From: JAAYPI01 sp963668615
GTDB lineage: Bacteria; Bacteroidota; Bacteroidia; Bacteroidales; Paludibacteraceae
Reading direction: 5' to 3'
Length of the DNA: 64,000 nucleotides
Assembly (NCBI GenBank): GCA_963668615.2
Contig: CAXXCL010000001.1
Span: 1-64,000 of the forward strand
Within the stretch, counting starts at the first letter, position 1; every line of letters starts with the position of its first letter. Positions 1 through 7,383 of the stretch are shown piece by piece. The translations under genes and the position numbers were made by a program. The notes beneath the pieces were generated by a model. That model was not told the DNA's origin, ran no database searches, and worked only from the letters and a program-made list of their open reading frames with translations.

Positions 1-533
1 AATTTATGCGTGTTGCCGTAGTTACAGGTCATATTCCTGTATCGCAAATAGCATCGAGTCTTTCCACCGAAAAAATACTCGATAAAATAAAAAGTCTGAA
101 TGCATCACTAAAAAAAGACTTTGGTGTAATGAAACCCCGTATTGCCGTATTGGGATTAAATCCTCACGCCGGAGACGAAGGTGTTATCGGCGATGAAGAA
201 TCAACCATCATCAGTCCTGCCATAAAAGCAGCTCTGGAAAAAGGCATTATTTGTGTAGGTCCACTACCTGCAGACGGATTTTTCGGCTCATCAAACTTTC
301 AAAATTACGACGGTATTTTGGCAATGTACCACGACCAAGGTCTTATTCCTTTCAAAGCTCTTTCTATGGAATCGGGTGTCAATTTCACCGCAGGGCTGAA
401 TATCGTTCGTACATCACCTGCACATGGTACTGCCTACGACAAAGCCGGATTAAATATAGCTTCGGAAGTATCATTCAGAGAGGCATTGTATGCAGCCTAC
501 GATATTGTAAACAACCGTAACCGAAACAAATAA
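1..533 (+). CDS. pdxA: 4-hydroxythreonine-4-phosphate dehydrogenase PdxA, C-terminal part
   Basis: This is the 3' end of a pyridoxal-phosphate biosynthesis gene; the N-terminal half lies before the window. The enzyme oxidises 4-phosphohydroxy-L-threonine for the DXP-dependent vitamin B6 route in the cytoplasm. About 176 residues are visible against a usual length near 330-360. The visible part carries two metal-ligand histidines of the family, in VVTGHIP and in AMYHDQGLIP, and the conserved stretches PHAGDEG, GPLPADGFF and RTSPAHGTAYD. The ATG at position 6 is internal (a VAVVTGH strand), not the start. It ends 30 bp before the sigma-54 activator gene on the same strand. Identification is by family motifs and is secure; the full length cannot be judged here. 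Confidence 0.93.
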   Translation, partial: FMRVAVVTGHIPVSQIASSLSTEKILDKIKSLNASLKKDFGVMKPRIAVLGLNPHAGDEGVIGDEESTIISPAIKAALEKGIICVGPLPADGFFGSSNFQNYDGILAMYHDQGLIPFKALSMESGVNFTAGLNIVRTSPAHGTAYDKAGLNIASEVSFREALYAAYDIVNNRNRNK

Positions 534-563
534 AGACCAATAAGCCGTTAAGATTATATCATT

Positions 564-1808
564 ATGATTCAAGAAAAAGAATTACAAAATATAAAACAAC
601 GCTTTAGTATCATAGGAAACAATCCGACACTAAACAGAGCGATTGAAATTGCCGTGCAAGTGGCAAATACAGATCTTTCTGTACTCATTACCGGAGAAAG
701 TGGAGTCGGAAAAGAAAATTTTCCCAAAATAATACATCAGTTCAGTTCGAGAAAGCACGAAAAATACATTGCCGTTAACTGCGGTGCAATTCCGGAAGGC
801 ACTATCGATTCCGAACTTTTCGGACACGAAAAAGGCTCTTTTACAGGAGCTTTAAACGACCGAAAAGGATATTTTGAAGTAGCAGACGGTGGCACTATCT
901 TTTTAGACGAAGTCGGTGAGCTTCCTTTATCTACGCAAGCTCGATTGCTACGAGTTTTAGAAGTTGGCGAATTTATAAAAGTAGGCTCTTCTGCCGTCCA
1001 AAAAACTAACGTTAGGGTTATTGCTGCCACTAACGTAAATATTCCCAACGCCATACAAGAAAATAAATTCAGAGAAGACCTTTTTTATCGTCTAAACGCA
1101 GTGCATATTACCATTCCACCTCTTCGAGAACGAAAAGAAGATATTCTTCTGTTATTCAAAAAATTTGCAACGGATTTTGCTGAAAAATACCGTATGCCGG
1201 CAATCGTTCTTTCTCCGGAAGCACAAAAAGCCATTGTAAACTACTATTGGCAAGGAAATATTCGCCAGCTGAAAAATTTTGTAGAACAAATTTCAGTTAT
1301 CGAAGAAAACAGAGAGGTTTCTGTTACAACACTCAATAAATATTTCCCCGACGAAACAAAACAACATTTTCCATTATTGGTTGATAAAACAGTTAACGAA
1401 AAAACATTCAATAACGAAAGGGAAATTTTATATCAGGTTTTGTTTGATATGAAGAGGGACATCGACGAATTGAAAAAACTTGTCAACGGTTTCTCTCAAA
1501 AGGCACCCGAAACAAAAAGTGAAACAATTGCCAAAGATTCTACCCTACTGCCAGCCTATTATAAATCTGCAAAAGAAAATAGTACGCTATCGAAAACCAC
1601 GACAGACAAAAAGAGTGAACCAATTGATATAGAAGTTACTTCGGAAGAAAAAGAAAACGATTCTTTTGCCGTAGAAGATATGGAGAAACATTTAATAAAA
1701 AAAGCCCTTGAAAAACACAACGGAAAACGTAAATTTGCCGCTCTCGATCTAAAAATTTCAGAAAGAACTTTATACAGAAAAATCAAAGAATACGGACTAG
1801 ATAACTAG
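564..1808 (+). CDS. Sigma-54-dependent transcriptional activator without receiver domain
   Basis: AAA+ enhancer-binding protein expected to open sigma-54 (RpoN) promoters using ATP. A short N-terminal segment leads straight into the AAA+ domain: Walker A GESGVGK at residues 44-50, the sigma-54 contact loop as GSFTGA at 91-96 (a variant of GAFTGA), and Walker B TIFLDEVGE at 111-119. A low-complexity linker (about 260-365) is followed by a Fis-type helix-turn-helix (about 370-412, ending ISERTLYRKIKEYGL). There is no receiver or other sensory domain, so activity is probably set by abundance or a partner protein. Walker A is followed by ENFPKII, where most relatives have E-x-x-A-R-x-IH. The gene lies 4 bp before lptE and probably forms an operon with lptE, the TPR-like gene and secG. 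Its targets are unknown; a candidate sigma-54 site lies before groES in this window. Confidence 0.9.
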   Translation: MIQEKELQNIKQRFSIIGNNPTLNRAIEIAVQVANTDLSVLITGESGVGKENFPKIIHQFSSRKHEKYIAVNCGAIPEGTIDSELFGHEKGSFTGALNDRKGYFEVADGGTIFLDEVGELPLSTQARLLRVLEVGEFIKVGSSAVQKTNVRVIAATNVNIPNAIQENKFREDLFYRLNAVHITIPPLRERKEDILLLFKKFATDFAEKYRMPAIVLSPEAQKAIVNYYWQGNIRQLKNFVEQISVIEENREVSVTTLNKYFPDETKQHFPLLVDKTVNEKTFNNEREILYQVLFDMKRDIDELKKLVNGFSQKAPETKSETIAKDSTLLPAYYKSAKENSTLSKTTTDKKSEPIDIEVTSEEKENDSFAVEDMEKHLIKKALEKHNGKRKFAALDLKISERTLYRKIKEYGLDN

Positions 1809-1811
1809 AAA

Positions 1812-2324
1812 ATGAAAAAAAACACCCTCATCATAGTTTTTAGCACATTATTACTGTTTTGCATATCGTGCAGCGTTGCGTACAAATTTAACGGGGCTTC
1901 TATCGATTACAGCAAAACAAAAACAATCTGTATCCACGACTTTACAAACCGTGCACAAATGGTATATCCTCCTCTTACTGACACGTTTAATGAAAGTTTA
2001 AAAGACCTTTTCAGCAGACAAACTCGTTTATCGCAAGTGTCACGGAATGGAGACATGGAAATTGAAGGTGAAATTGTCGGCTATGACATTGCACCTATGG
2101 CAATACAAGCAAATGCAATAGCGGCAGAAACTCGTCTCACAGTAAAAATAAATGTCCGATTTACCAACAATAAAAACTCGGACGAAGATTTTGAACGCAC
2201 CTATACCTCGTATCGAAACTTTGATAGTTCTTACATGCTAAACGATGTACAAGACGAACTCATAGCTGAGATTACAAAAGAATTGGTCGAATATATTTAT
2301 AATGATACCGTAGCTAATTGGTAA
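1812..2324 (+). CDS. lptE: LptE-like LPS-assembly lipoprotein
   Basis: Predicted outer-membrane lipoprotein of 170 residues. The N-terminus has a signal peptide with a lipobox-like LFCISC, so Cys20 would be lipidated. The following sequence (YKFNGASIDY, then KTICIHDFTNRA and a region of alternating beta strands) matches the Bacteroidota LptE/LPS-assembly lipoprotein pattern. In that role it would plug the LptD barrel and help deliver lipopolysaccharide to the outer leaflet. It sits 4 bp after the sigma-54 activator and just before a TPR-like gene and secG, all on one strand, which suggests a cell-envelope operon. The assignment rests on size, lipobox and sequence character; no single catalytic motif exists for this family. 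Confidence 0.75.
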   Translation: MKKNTLIIVFSTLLLFCISCSVAYKFNGASIDYSKTKTICIHDFTNRAQMVYPPLTDTFNESLKDLFSRQTRLSQVSRNGDMEIEGEIVGYDIAPMAIQANAIAAETRLTVKINVRFTNNKNSDEDFERTYTSYRNFDSSYMLNDVQDELIAEITKELVEYIYNDTVANW

Positions 2325-2332
2325 TTACAAAG

Positions 2333-2965
2333 ATGACCGGCAAAGAACTTTTATATTACACACAACATCCCGAAGCCTTACATCAAGAAAGCGTTCGGGC
2401 TCTGAAGGATATTCTTGTTGAACATCCCTATTTTCACACAGCTAATATATTATTTCTCAAAAGCCTACATAATACAGACGATATTCTTTATCCCTCCACG
2501 CTGAAAAAAATATCGCTGTATGCTGCCGACAGGTCTTCTCTTAAAAAATTAATAGAAAGCCATCACGTTACGCACGAAGATATAATCGTTACAAAAAAAG
2601 AAGAACCTACGATACCTGTCGAGATGGAAAGTGTTCCGTACACATGTACTTCAATTGAGGATTCACACACGACAATTTCGCGATTAAAAAATCAAGATTT
2701 AATTGATGAATTTATCAAAAAAAATCCTAAAATTCATCCGGTAAATGATGACACTCCGATTCCCGAAGTGCTCGTAGAAGAAGAAAATGGAGAAAACGAA
2801 GAATTCTTTACAGAAACACTGGCAAAAATATATATCAAGCAAAAACAATACGAAAAAGCCATTCGAATTTTTAAAAAATTAAATTTGAAATATCCGGAAA
2901 AAAGTATTTACTTTGCGGACCAAATACGTTTTCTAGAGAAAGTTGTAATAAATACAAAAAAATAA
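2333..2965 (+). CDS. Hypothetical protein with C-terminal TPR-like motif
   Basis: A 210-residue soluble protein I cannot name. No signal peptide or membrane segment is visible. The N-terminal half is helical (KELLYYTQHPEALHQES, then VEHPYFHTANILFLKSL). The middle is acidic and low in complexity, and the last 50 residues hold one helix pair like a tetratricopeptide repeat (ETLAKIYIKQKQYEKAIRIF). I chose ATG 2333 because the reading frame further upstream begins with TTG at 2318 and overlaps the lptE stop. The order lptE, this gene, secG on one strand with gaps of about 8 bp suggests cotranscription. A scaffolding role near envelope biogenesis or secretion is possible but is inference. Confidence 0.75.
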   Translation: MTGKELLYYTQHPEALHQESVRALKDILVEHPYFHTANILFLKSLHNTDDILYPSTLKKISLYAADRSSLKKLIESHHVTHEDIIVTKKEEPTIPVEMESVPYTCTSIEDSHTTISRLKNQDLIDEFIKKNPKIHPVNDDTPIPEVLVEEENGENEEFFTETLAKIYIKQKQYEKAIRIFKKLNLKYPEKSIYFADQIRFLEKVVINTKK

Positions 2966-2972
2966 CATAACA

Positions 2973-3377
2973 ATGTATACAGTAATTATTTCGTTAATTG
3001 TAGTCGTTTCCATTTTGTTGGCACTTATCGTATTAGTACAAGACCCTAAAGGAGGAGGTTTGGCTTCAAACTTTTCTTCTTCAAACCAAGTAATGGGTGT
3101 CCGCAAAACAACCGATTTTTTGGAAAAAGCCACATGGTCATTATCCGGAGTTTTGGCTCTTTTATGTATTCTTTCTGTAGCCTTTACGCAAGGTCCAAAA
3201 AATGCAGAAACAGAAGCATCTTCTGTTGTTGATAAAAATGCAATTGAAAACGTTATGAGTACTAATACAGGGAAAAAAGCAGTTCCTACTGCACAACTTC
3301 CTGCTACAGCTGCACCTCAACAAGCACAACAGCCACAACAGGCTCAACCGACACCAGATCAGCCGGTTCAAAAATAA
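2973..3377 (+). CDS. secG: Preprotein translocase subunit SecG
   Basis: SecG is the small two-helix subunit of the SecYEG channel in the inner membrane; it assists SecA-driven export. The 134-residue product has a first membrane helix (about residues 2-20, VIISLIVVVSILLALIVLVQ), the family signature QDPKGGGLASNF in the cytoplasmic loop, and a second helix (about 50-70, WSLSGVLALLCILSVAF). The C-terminus is a long tail rich in Ala, Gln and Pro, a common extension in Bacteroidota. It is the last gene of the run that starts with the sigma-54 activator and is closed by a strong hairpin terminator at 3399-3435. Confidence 0.93.
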   Translation: MYTVIISLIVVVSILLALIVLVQDPKGGGLASNFSSSNQVMGVRKTTDFLEKATWSLSGVLALLCILSVAFTQGPKNAETEASSVVDKNAIENVMSTNTGKKAVPTAQLPATAAPQQAQQPQQAQPTPDQPVQK

Positions 3378-3398
3378 TACTTATTTTAATCCTCATAG

Positions 3399-3435
3399 AA
3401 AAGTCGTTTTGGTTTTTTCCAAAACGACTTTTTTT
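3399..3435 (+). terminator. Intrinsic terminator after secG
   Basis: A 14-bp perfect stem (AAAAGTCGTTTTGG paired with CCAAAACGACTTTT) with a six-T loop, continuing into a run of T. It starts 22 bp after the secG stop and separates that operon from groESL. Confidence 0.9.
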
Positions 3436-3466
3436 GTCAGACATATCTGAAAAAATGACACAAAAT

Positions 3467-3488
3467 TAACTTTGGCACAAAATGTGCT
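3467..3488 (+). promoter_or_regulatory. Candidate groESL promoter: sigma-54-like -24/-12 and overlapping -7 box
   Basis: The stretch TGGCACAAAATGTGCT at 3473-3488 matches the sigma-54 consensus TGGCACGNNNNTTGCW at all fixed positions except two, and GG (3474-3475) and GC (3486-3487) have the required 12-bp offset. The same place also holds a Bacteroidota -7 box, TAACTTTG (3467-3474), but no TTTG sits 19-21 bp upstream of it. GCACA-AAA-TGTGC (3475-3487) is also a short palindrome that could bind a repressor. Which reading is right cannot be decided from sequence alone. Confidence 0.5.
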
Positions 3489-3536
3489 ATAAGAAGGATA
3501 AAACAATTAATGTTTAATCAATTAAATAATACAAAA

Positions 3537-3806
3537 ATGACTATTAAACCATTAGCAGACAGAGTTTTAGTTAAACCTACTGCACCAGAAGAAAAAACAG
3601 CAAGTGGAATTATCATTCCAGAATCTGCAAAAGAAAAACCTCTAAAAGGTGAAGTTATTGCCGTAGGCAATGGTACAAAAGACGAAGAAATGGTCGTAAA
3701 GAAAGGTGATACCGTATTGTATGGCAAATATGCCGGCACCGAAATTGAACTTGACACCGAGAAGTTTCTTATCATGCGTCAAAGTGACATTTTAGCTATC
3801 ATCTAA
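3537..3806 (+). CDS. groES: Co-chaperonin GroES
   Basis: The 89-residue product caps the GroEL cavity during ATP-dependent protein folding. It has the GroES start IKPLADRVLVKP, the mobile-loop region EKTASGIIIPESA (residues 17-29 or so) that contacts GroEL, and the closing KFLIMRQSDILAII. I chose ATG 3537 because family members begin within a few residues of the IKPLADRV strand; an in-frame ATG at 3510 would add nine unrelated residues. groEL follows 41 bp downstream on the same strand, so the two form the usual bicistronic operon. The promoter region at 3467-3488 is discussed separately. Confidence 0.97.
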   Translation: MTIKPLADRVLVKPTAPEEKTASGIIIPESAKEKPLKGEVIAVGNGTKDEEMVVKKGDTVLYGKYAGTEIELDTEKFLIMRQSDILAII

Positions 3807-3847
3807 CATCCAAAAAAAATTATTTTTCACATTAAAAACACAAAAAA

Positions 3848-5482
3848 ATGGCAAAAGAAATTAAATTTGATATTGAAGCTCGCGACCAACTCAAAAGAGG
3901 AGTTGATCAATTGGCAAATGCGGTAAAAGTAACCCTAGGACCTAAAGGTCGTAACGTAATTATCTCTAAAAAATTCGGTGCTCCTCAAATCACAAAAGAT
4001 GGTGTAACAGTAGCCAAAGAAATTGAATTGGAAGATGCATTCGAAAATATGGGTGCTCAAATGGTAAAAGAAGTTGCTTCTAAAACAGGAGATGATGCCG
4101 GCGACGGAACAACCACCGCTACTGTTTTGGCACAATCGATCATTACCGTTGGATTGAAAAACGTAGCTGCCGGAGCTAATCCTATGGATTTGAAAAGAGG
4201 TATTGACAAAGCTGTTGCCAAAGTGGTAGAAAGCATCAAAAGTCAATCACAATCAATTGGAGAAGATACCAAAAAGATAGAACAAGTAGCTTCTGTTTCA
4301 GCCAATAACGATACTGAAATTGGAAAATTGATTGCCAGTGCTATGGCAAAAGTGAAAAAAGAAGGTGTTATTACCGTAGAAGAAGCCAAAGGAACGGACA
4401 CAACCGTAGAAGTTGTAGAAGGTATGCAGTTCGACCGCGGATACCTTTCTCCCTATTTCGTTACCAATACCGAAAAGATGGAAACTGAAATGGAACATCC
4501 CTACGTATTGATATACGACAAGAAAATATCCTCTCTTAAAGAAATCCTACCTATATTGGAAGCTACTGTACAAACAAGTCGTCCGTTACTTATCATCGCA
4601 GAAGATGTTGATAGTGAAGCATTAACTGCATTGGTTGTAAACCGTTTGCGTGCTAACCTAAAAGTTTGTGCCGTAAAAGCTCCCGGATTTGGCGATCGTC
4701 GTAAAGAAATGCTGCAAGACATCGCTATCCTTACGGGTGGTGTGGTAGTTACCGAAGAACAAGGTTTGAAATTGGAAGAAACAACCTTGGAAATGTTAGG
4801 TTCTGCTGAAAAAATTACCATAAACAAAGATAACACAACCATTGTAAACGGTGCAGGAGAAAAACAAGCTATTGCCGACCGTGTAGCACAAATACGGACA
4901 CTGATTGGAACAACAACTTCCGATTATGACAAAGAAAAATTGCAAGAACGTTTGGCTAAATTAGCCGGTGGTGTTGCAGTTCTTTATATCGGTGCTCCTT
5001 CCGAAGTAGAAATGAAAGAAAAGAAAGACCGTGTGGATGATGCACTTAGTGCAACTCGTGCCGCTATCGAAGAAGGTATTATCCCTGGTGGTGGTGTGGC
5101 TTACATCCGTGCTATTGAGTCTATTGAAAACTTAAAAGGTGATAACGAAGACGAAACAACCGGTATCGAAATTATCAAACGTGCCATAGAAGAACCATTG
5201 CGTCAGATAGTAATTAATGCCGGAAAAGAAGGTGCTGTTGTCGTACAAAAAGTACGCGAAAGTAAAGGTTACTACGGTTACAATGCTCGTACAGATAAAT
5301 ACGAAGATTTGTTTGCTGCCGGTGTTATCGACCCTGCTAAAGTAGCTCGTGTTGCCTTAGAAAACGCTGCTTCTATTGCCGGTATGATGTTAACGACAGA
5401 GTGCACCATCGCTGACAAAAAAGAAGAAAACGCTGCTCCTATGATGCCTCCTATGGGTGGTGGTATGGGCGGAATGATGTAA
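3848..5482 (+). CDS. groEL: Chaperonin GroEL
   Basis: Sixty-kilodalton chaperonin, 544 residues, the standard length. It forms the double seven-subunit ring that refolds proteins with GroES in the cytoplasm. Visible signatures are VTLGPKGRNV near residue 28, the ATP-binding GDGTTTATVLAQ near 86, the AATVEEGIVPGGG equivalent (AAIEEGIIPGGGVAY) near 405, and the glycine-methionine C-terminal tail (PPMGGGMGGMM). The coding sequence is intact and of ordinary composition. It is followed 22 bp later by a strong terminator, closing the groESL operon. Confidence 0.98.
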   Translation: MAKEIKFDIEARDQLKRGVDQLANAVKVTLGPKGRNVIISKKFGAPQITKDGVTVAKEIELEDAFENMGAQMVKEVASKTGDDAGDGTTTATVLAQSIITVGLKNVAAGANPMDLKRGIDKAVAKVVESIKSQSQSIGEDTKKIEQVASVSANNDTEIGKLIASAMAKVKKEGVITVEEAKGTDTTVEVVEGMQFDRGYLSPYFVTNTEKMETEMEHPYVLIYDKKISSLKEILPILEATVQTSRPLLIIAEDVDSEALTALVVNRLRANLKVCAVKAPGFGDRRKEMLQDIAILTGGVVVTEEQGLKLEETTLEMLGSAEKITINKDNTTIVNGAGEKQAIADRVAQIRTLIGTTTSDYDKEKLQERLAKLAGGVAVLYIGAPSEVEMKEKKDRVDDALSATRAAIEEGIIPGGGVAYIRAIESIENLKGDNEDETTGIEIIKRAIEEPLRQIVINAGKEGAVVVQKVRESKGYYGYNARTDKYEDLFAAGVIDPAKVARVALENAASIAGMMLTTECTIADKKEENAAPMMPPMGGGMGGMM

Positions 5483-5504
5483 TAAATACATTCTTTATAT
5501 TTCT

Positions 5505-5539
5505 AAAAATAGCTTGCCAGAAGGCAAGCTATTTTTTTT
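5505..5539 (+). terminator. Intrinsic terminator after groEL
   Basis: Stem AAAATAGCTTGCC paired with GGCAAGCTATTTT around a four-base loop, followed by T residues. The 212 bp from here to the next start contain nothing else I can name. Confidence 0.9.
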
Positions 5540-5751
5540 GTTAAAGGAACAAAATGTACGGCAAAGAGAAGCACAGAATATCCAACAAATTAAAATGCCT
5601 TTTAATGATTTGTAGAAATAAATAGTTATTTTTGGAAAAATAAATATCTCTAAGGCAGGTCAAACTACCACTCGAAAGATTCGTAGGAATAGCGAAAAAT
5701 ACAGAACTTTCATGATGAGGCTAGTACTCTCTTTAATATAAAACAGCAATT

Positions 5752-7149
5752 ATGAAATTCAAAATTTTATCCGTATTGATGCTCATGTTGTTATTTGCAA
5801 GTAGCACAAGTAAAGCGACGAAACCCGTTATTATTATGGGCACTTCTTCCAGTAATATTTTTAAAGAATTTCACGTTGATAGGTCTTCTTACAGTAATGA
5901 CACTATCAACTCCAAAAAACAGGGAGGATCCTTCTGTCAATTTAGTATAGATACGGTCGAAACTAGAGAATTCTATAGTCGCTCTGAAGGAAATTGTTTT
6001 TACGCAGAGGTTTTTGTAACACCTGGTGATTCTGTTTCTTTTGAAGTTTCCTATATTGGGAAAGCAGAAAATCCTGGTTGTGAAAATCATTATGAAATTA
6101 TTTTTCATGGTAAAAATGCTGCACACTATAATTATTACAGCAAAAAAGAGAAGTATTTTCCTTACAAAGAAAGACTCTTTTATGAGTATGGTAACGACCT
6201 TGATGCATTTAAGCAGCAACAACAACTTTACCGTGATCGAGAAATTCAATTTTTACTAGATTATAAAAAACAATATCCAATATCAGAGGATTTTTTCAAC
6301 TACGCTAATGCCGAAATTCAAAATAGTTATGCTTTTAAGTTATATCAAGCAGTTTATATCAGTAATAAAAATCCTAATGGTTATTTAGATGATGTCGTAA
6401 TTAAAGATAACCCTCTTTCTTTTTGGACAATAGAGACTTTATATTTCAAGTATATTTATAACTCATCCGACGAAAATATTGAATGTCTGTATGAAGAAAT
6501 TAAAAAAGAAGTAAATTCGACATATCGAACTAGAATTTTAACCACATTTATTAAATTTTTTTCAGAAAAGGGTGAAAAAATATATCAAGAGCCTCTTTTA
6601 AGGCTAATAAATCAAATTGAACAAGAAAATAACGATTCTACTCTTTTAACTTGCGTTAAAGAATATAAGCCATATCCTTTATTATTAGGTAAAACTATTC
6701 CTGATAGCGTATTAGACAATATTTACTTGCATTCTTTCGAAACCGGAGAAAAGATAACACTTCGTAATTTGTTTGAAAAATATCAAGACAAAGCCATTTA
6801 TATTGATGTTTGGGCTAGTTGGTGTAAACCTTGCAGAGATGCAATTAAAGGGTCAACCTTCAGTAAATCGTATTTAACCCAAAGAAACATTTCTACAGTA
6901 TATTTATCTATGGATGATGATGAAAAAGCGTGGTTACGTGCTAGTCAAGAAGATGGAATTACTGAGAATCAGTATATATTAGACGATAATAGTGTATGGG
7001 ACTCTCCTTTTATGCAATTTTTTAAAATAAATTCAACTCCGAGATACATTTTATTTAATAAATATCATGAAATTGCAGTGTTAAGTGCCCCAGGTCCGAC
7101 AGAAAGGTTTTTTGAAAAATTAAAAACCTCTATTGAACGATTGCCCTAA
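5752..7149 (+). CDS. Exported thioredoxin-like (TlpA-family) protein
   Basis: A 465-residue protein with an N-terminal signal peptide (hydrophobic ILSVLMLMLLFASS, residues 4-18). The first 320 residues are a helical region without a recognisable motif. The last 130 residues are a TlpA/ResA-type thioredoxin fold with the redox pair in WASWCKPC (Cys358 and Cys361) and the cis-proline loop NSTPRYILF. Proteins of this shape are common in Bacteroidota, where they reduce disulfides in the periplasm or act in stress responses. It is a single gene, 270 bp after groEL and 235 bp before the patatin gene. Its base composition is more AT-rich than its neighbours. The function of the N-terminal region is unknown. 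Confidence 0.8.
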   Translation: MKFKILSVLMLMLLFASSTSKATKPVIIMGTSSSNIFKEFHVDRSSYSNDTINSKKQGGSFCQFSIDTVETREFYSRSEGNCFYAEVFVTPGDSVSFEVSYIGKAENPGCENHYEIIFHGKNAAHYNYYSKKEKYFPYKERLFYEYGNDLDAFKQQQQLYRDREIQFLLDYKKQYPISEDFFNYANAEIQNSYAFKLYQAVYISNKNPNGYLDDVVIKDNPLSFWTIETLYFKYIYNSSDENIECLYEEIKKEVNSTYRTRILTTFIKFFSEKGEKIYQEPLLRLINQIEQENNDSTLLTCVKEYKPYPLLLGKTIPDSVLDNIYLHSFETGEKITLRNLFEKYQDKAIYIDVWASWCKPCRDAIKGSTFSKSYLTQRNISTVYLSMDDDEKAWLRASQEDGITENQYILDDNSVWDSPFMQFFKINSTPRYILFNKYHEIAVLSAPGPTERFFEKLKTSIERLP

Positions 7150-7383
7150 TGTCGTTTTGTAGATGTTGATTAAATGCTGTTTTTCAATTAAACAACAAAC
7201 TATTTGAAGATTATCGAAGAAATAAAATCCTTCGACATTTTTAAATTTATGACTTGATAATAAATACATCATGAAAAACTGGTTTCACAGACTACGGCAC
7301 AATTGTGGTGTGGTAAAAAAAATAATTAATTGCCATACTAAAGATTTCTACAGTGGCAGGATACCAAAAACAATTCTATCTTT

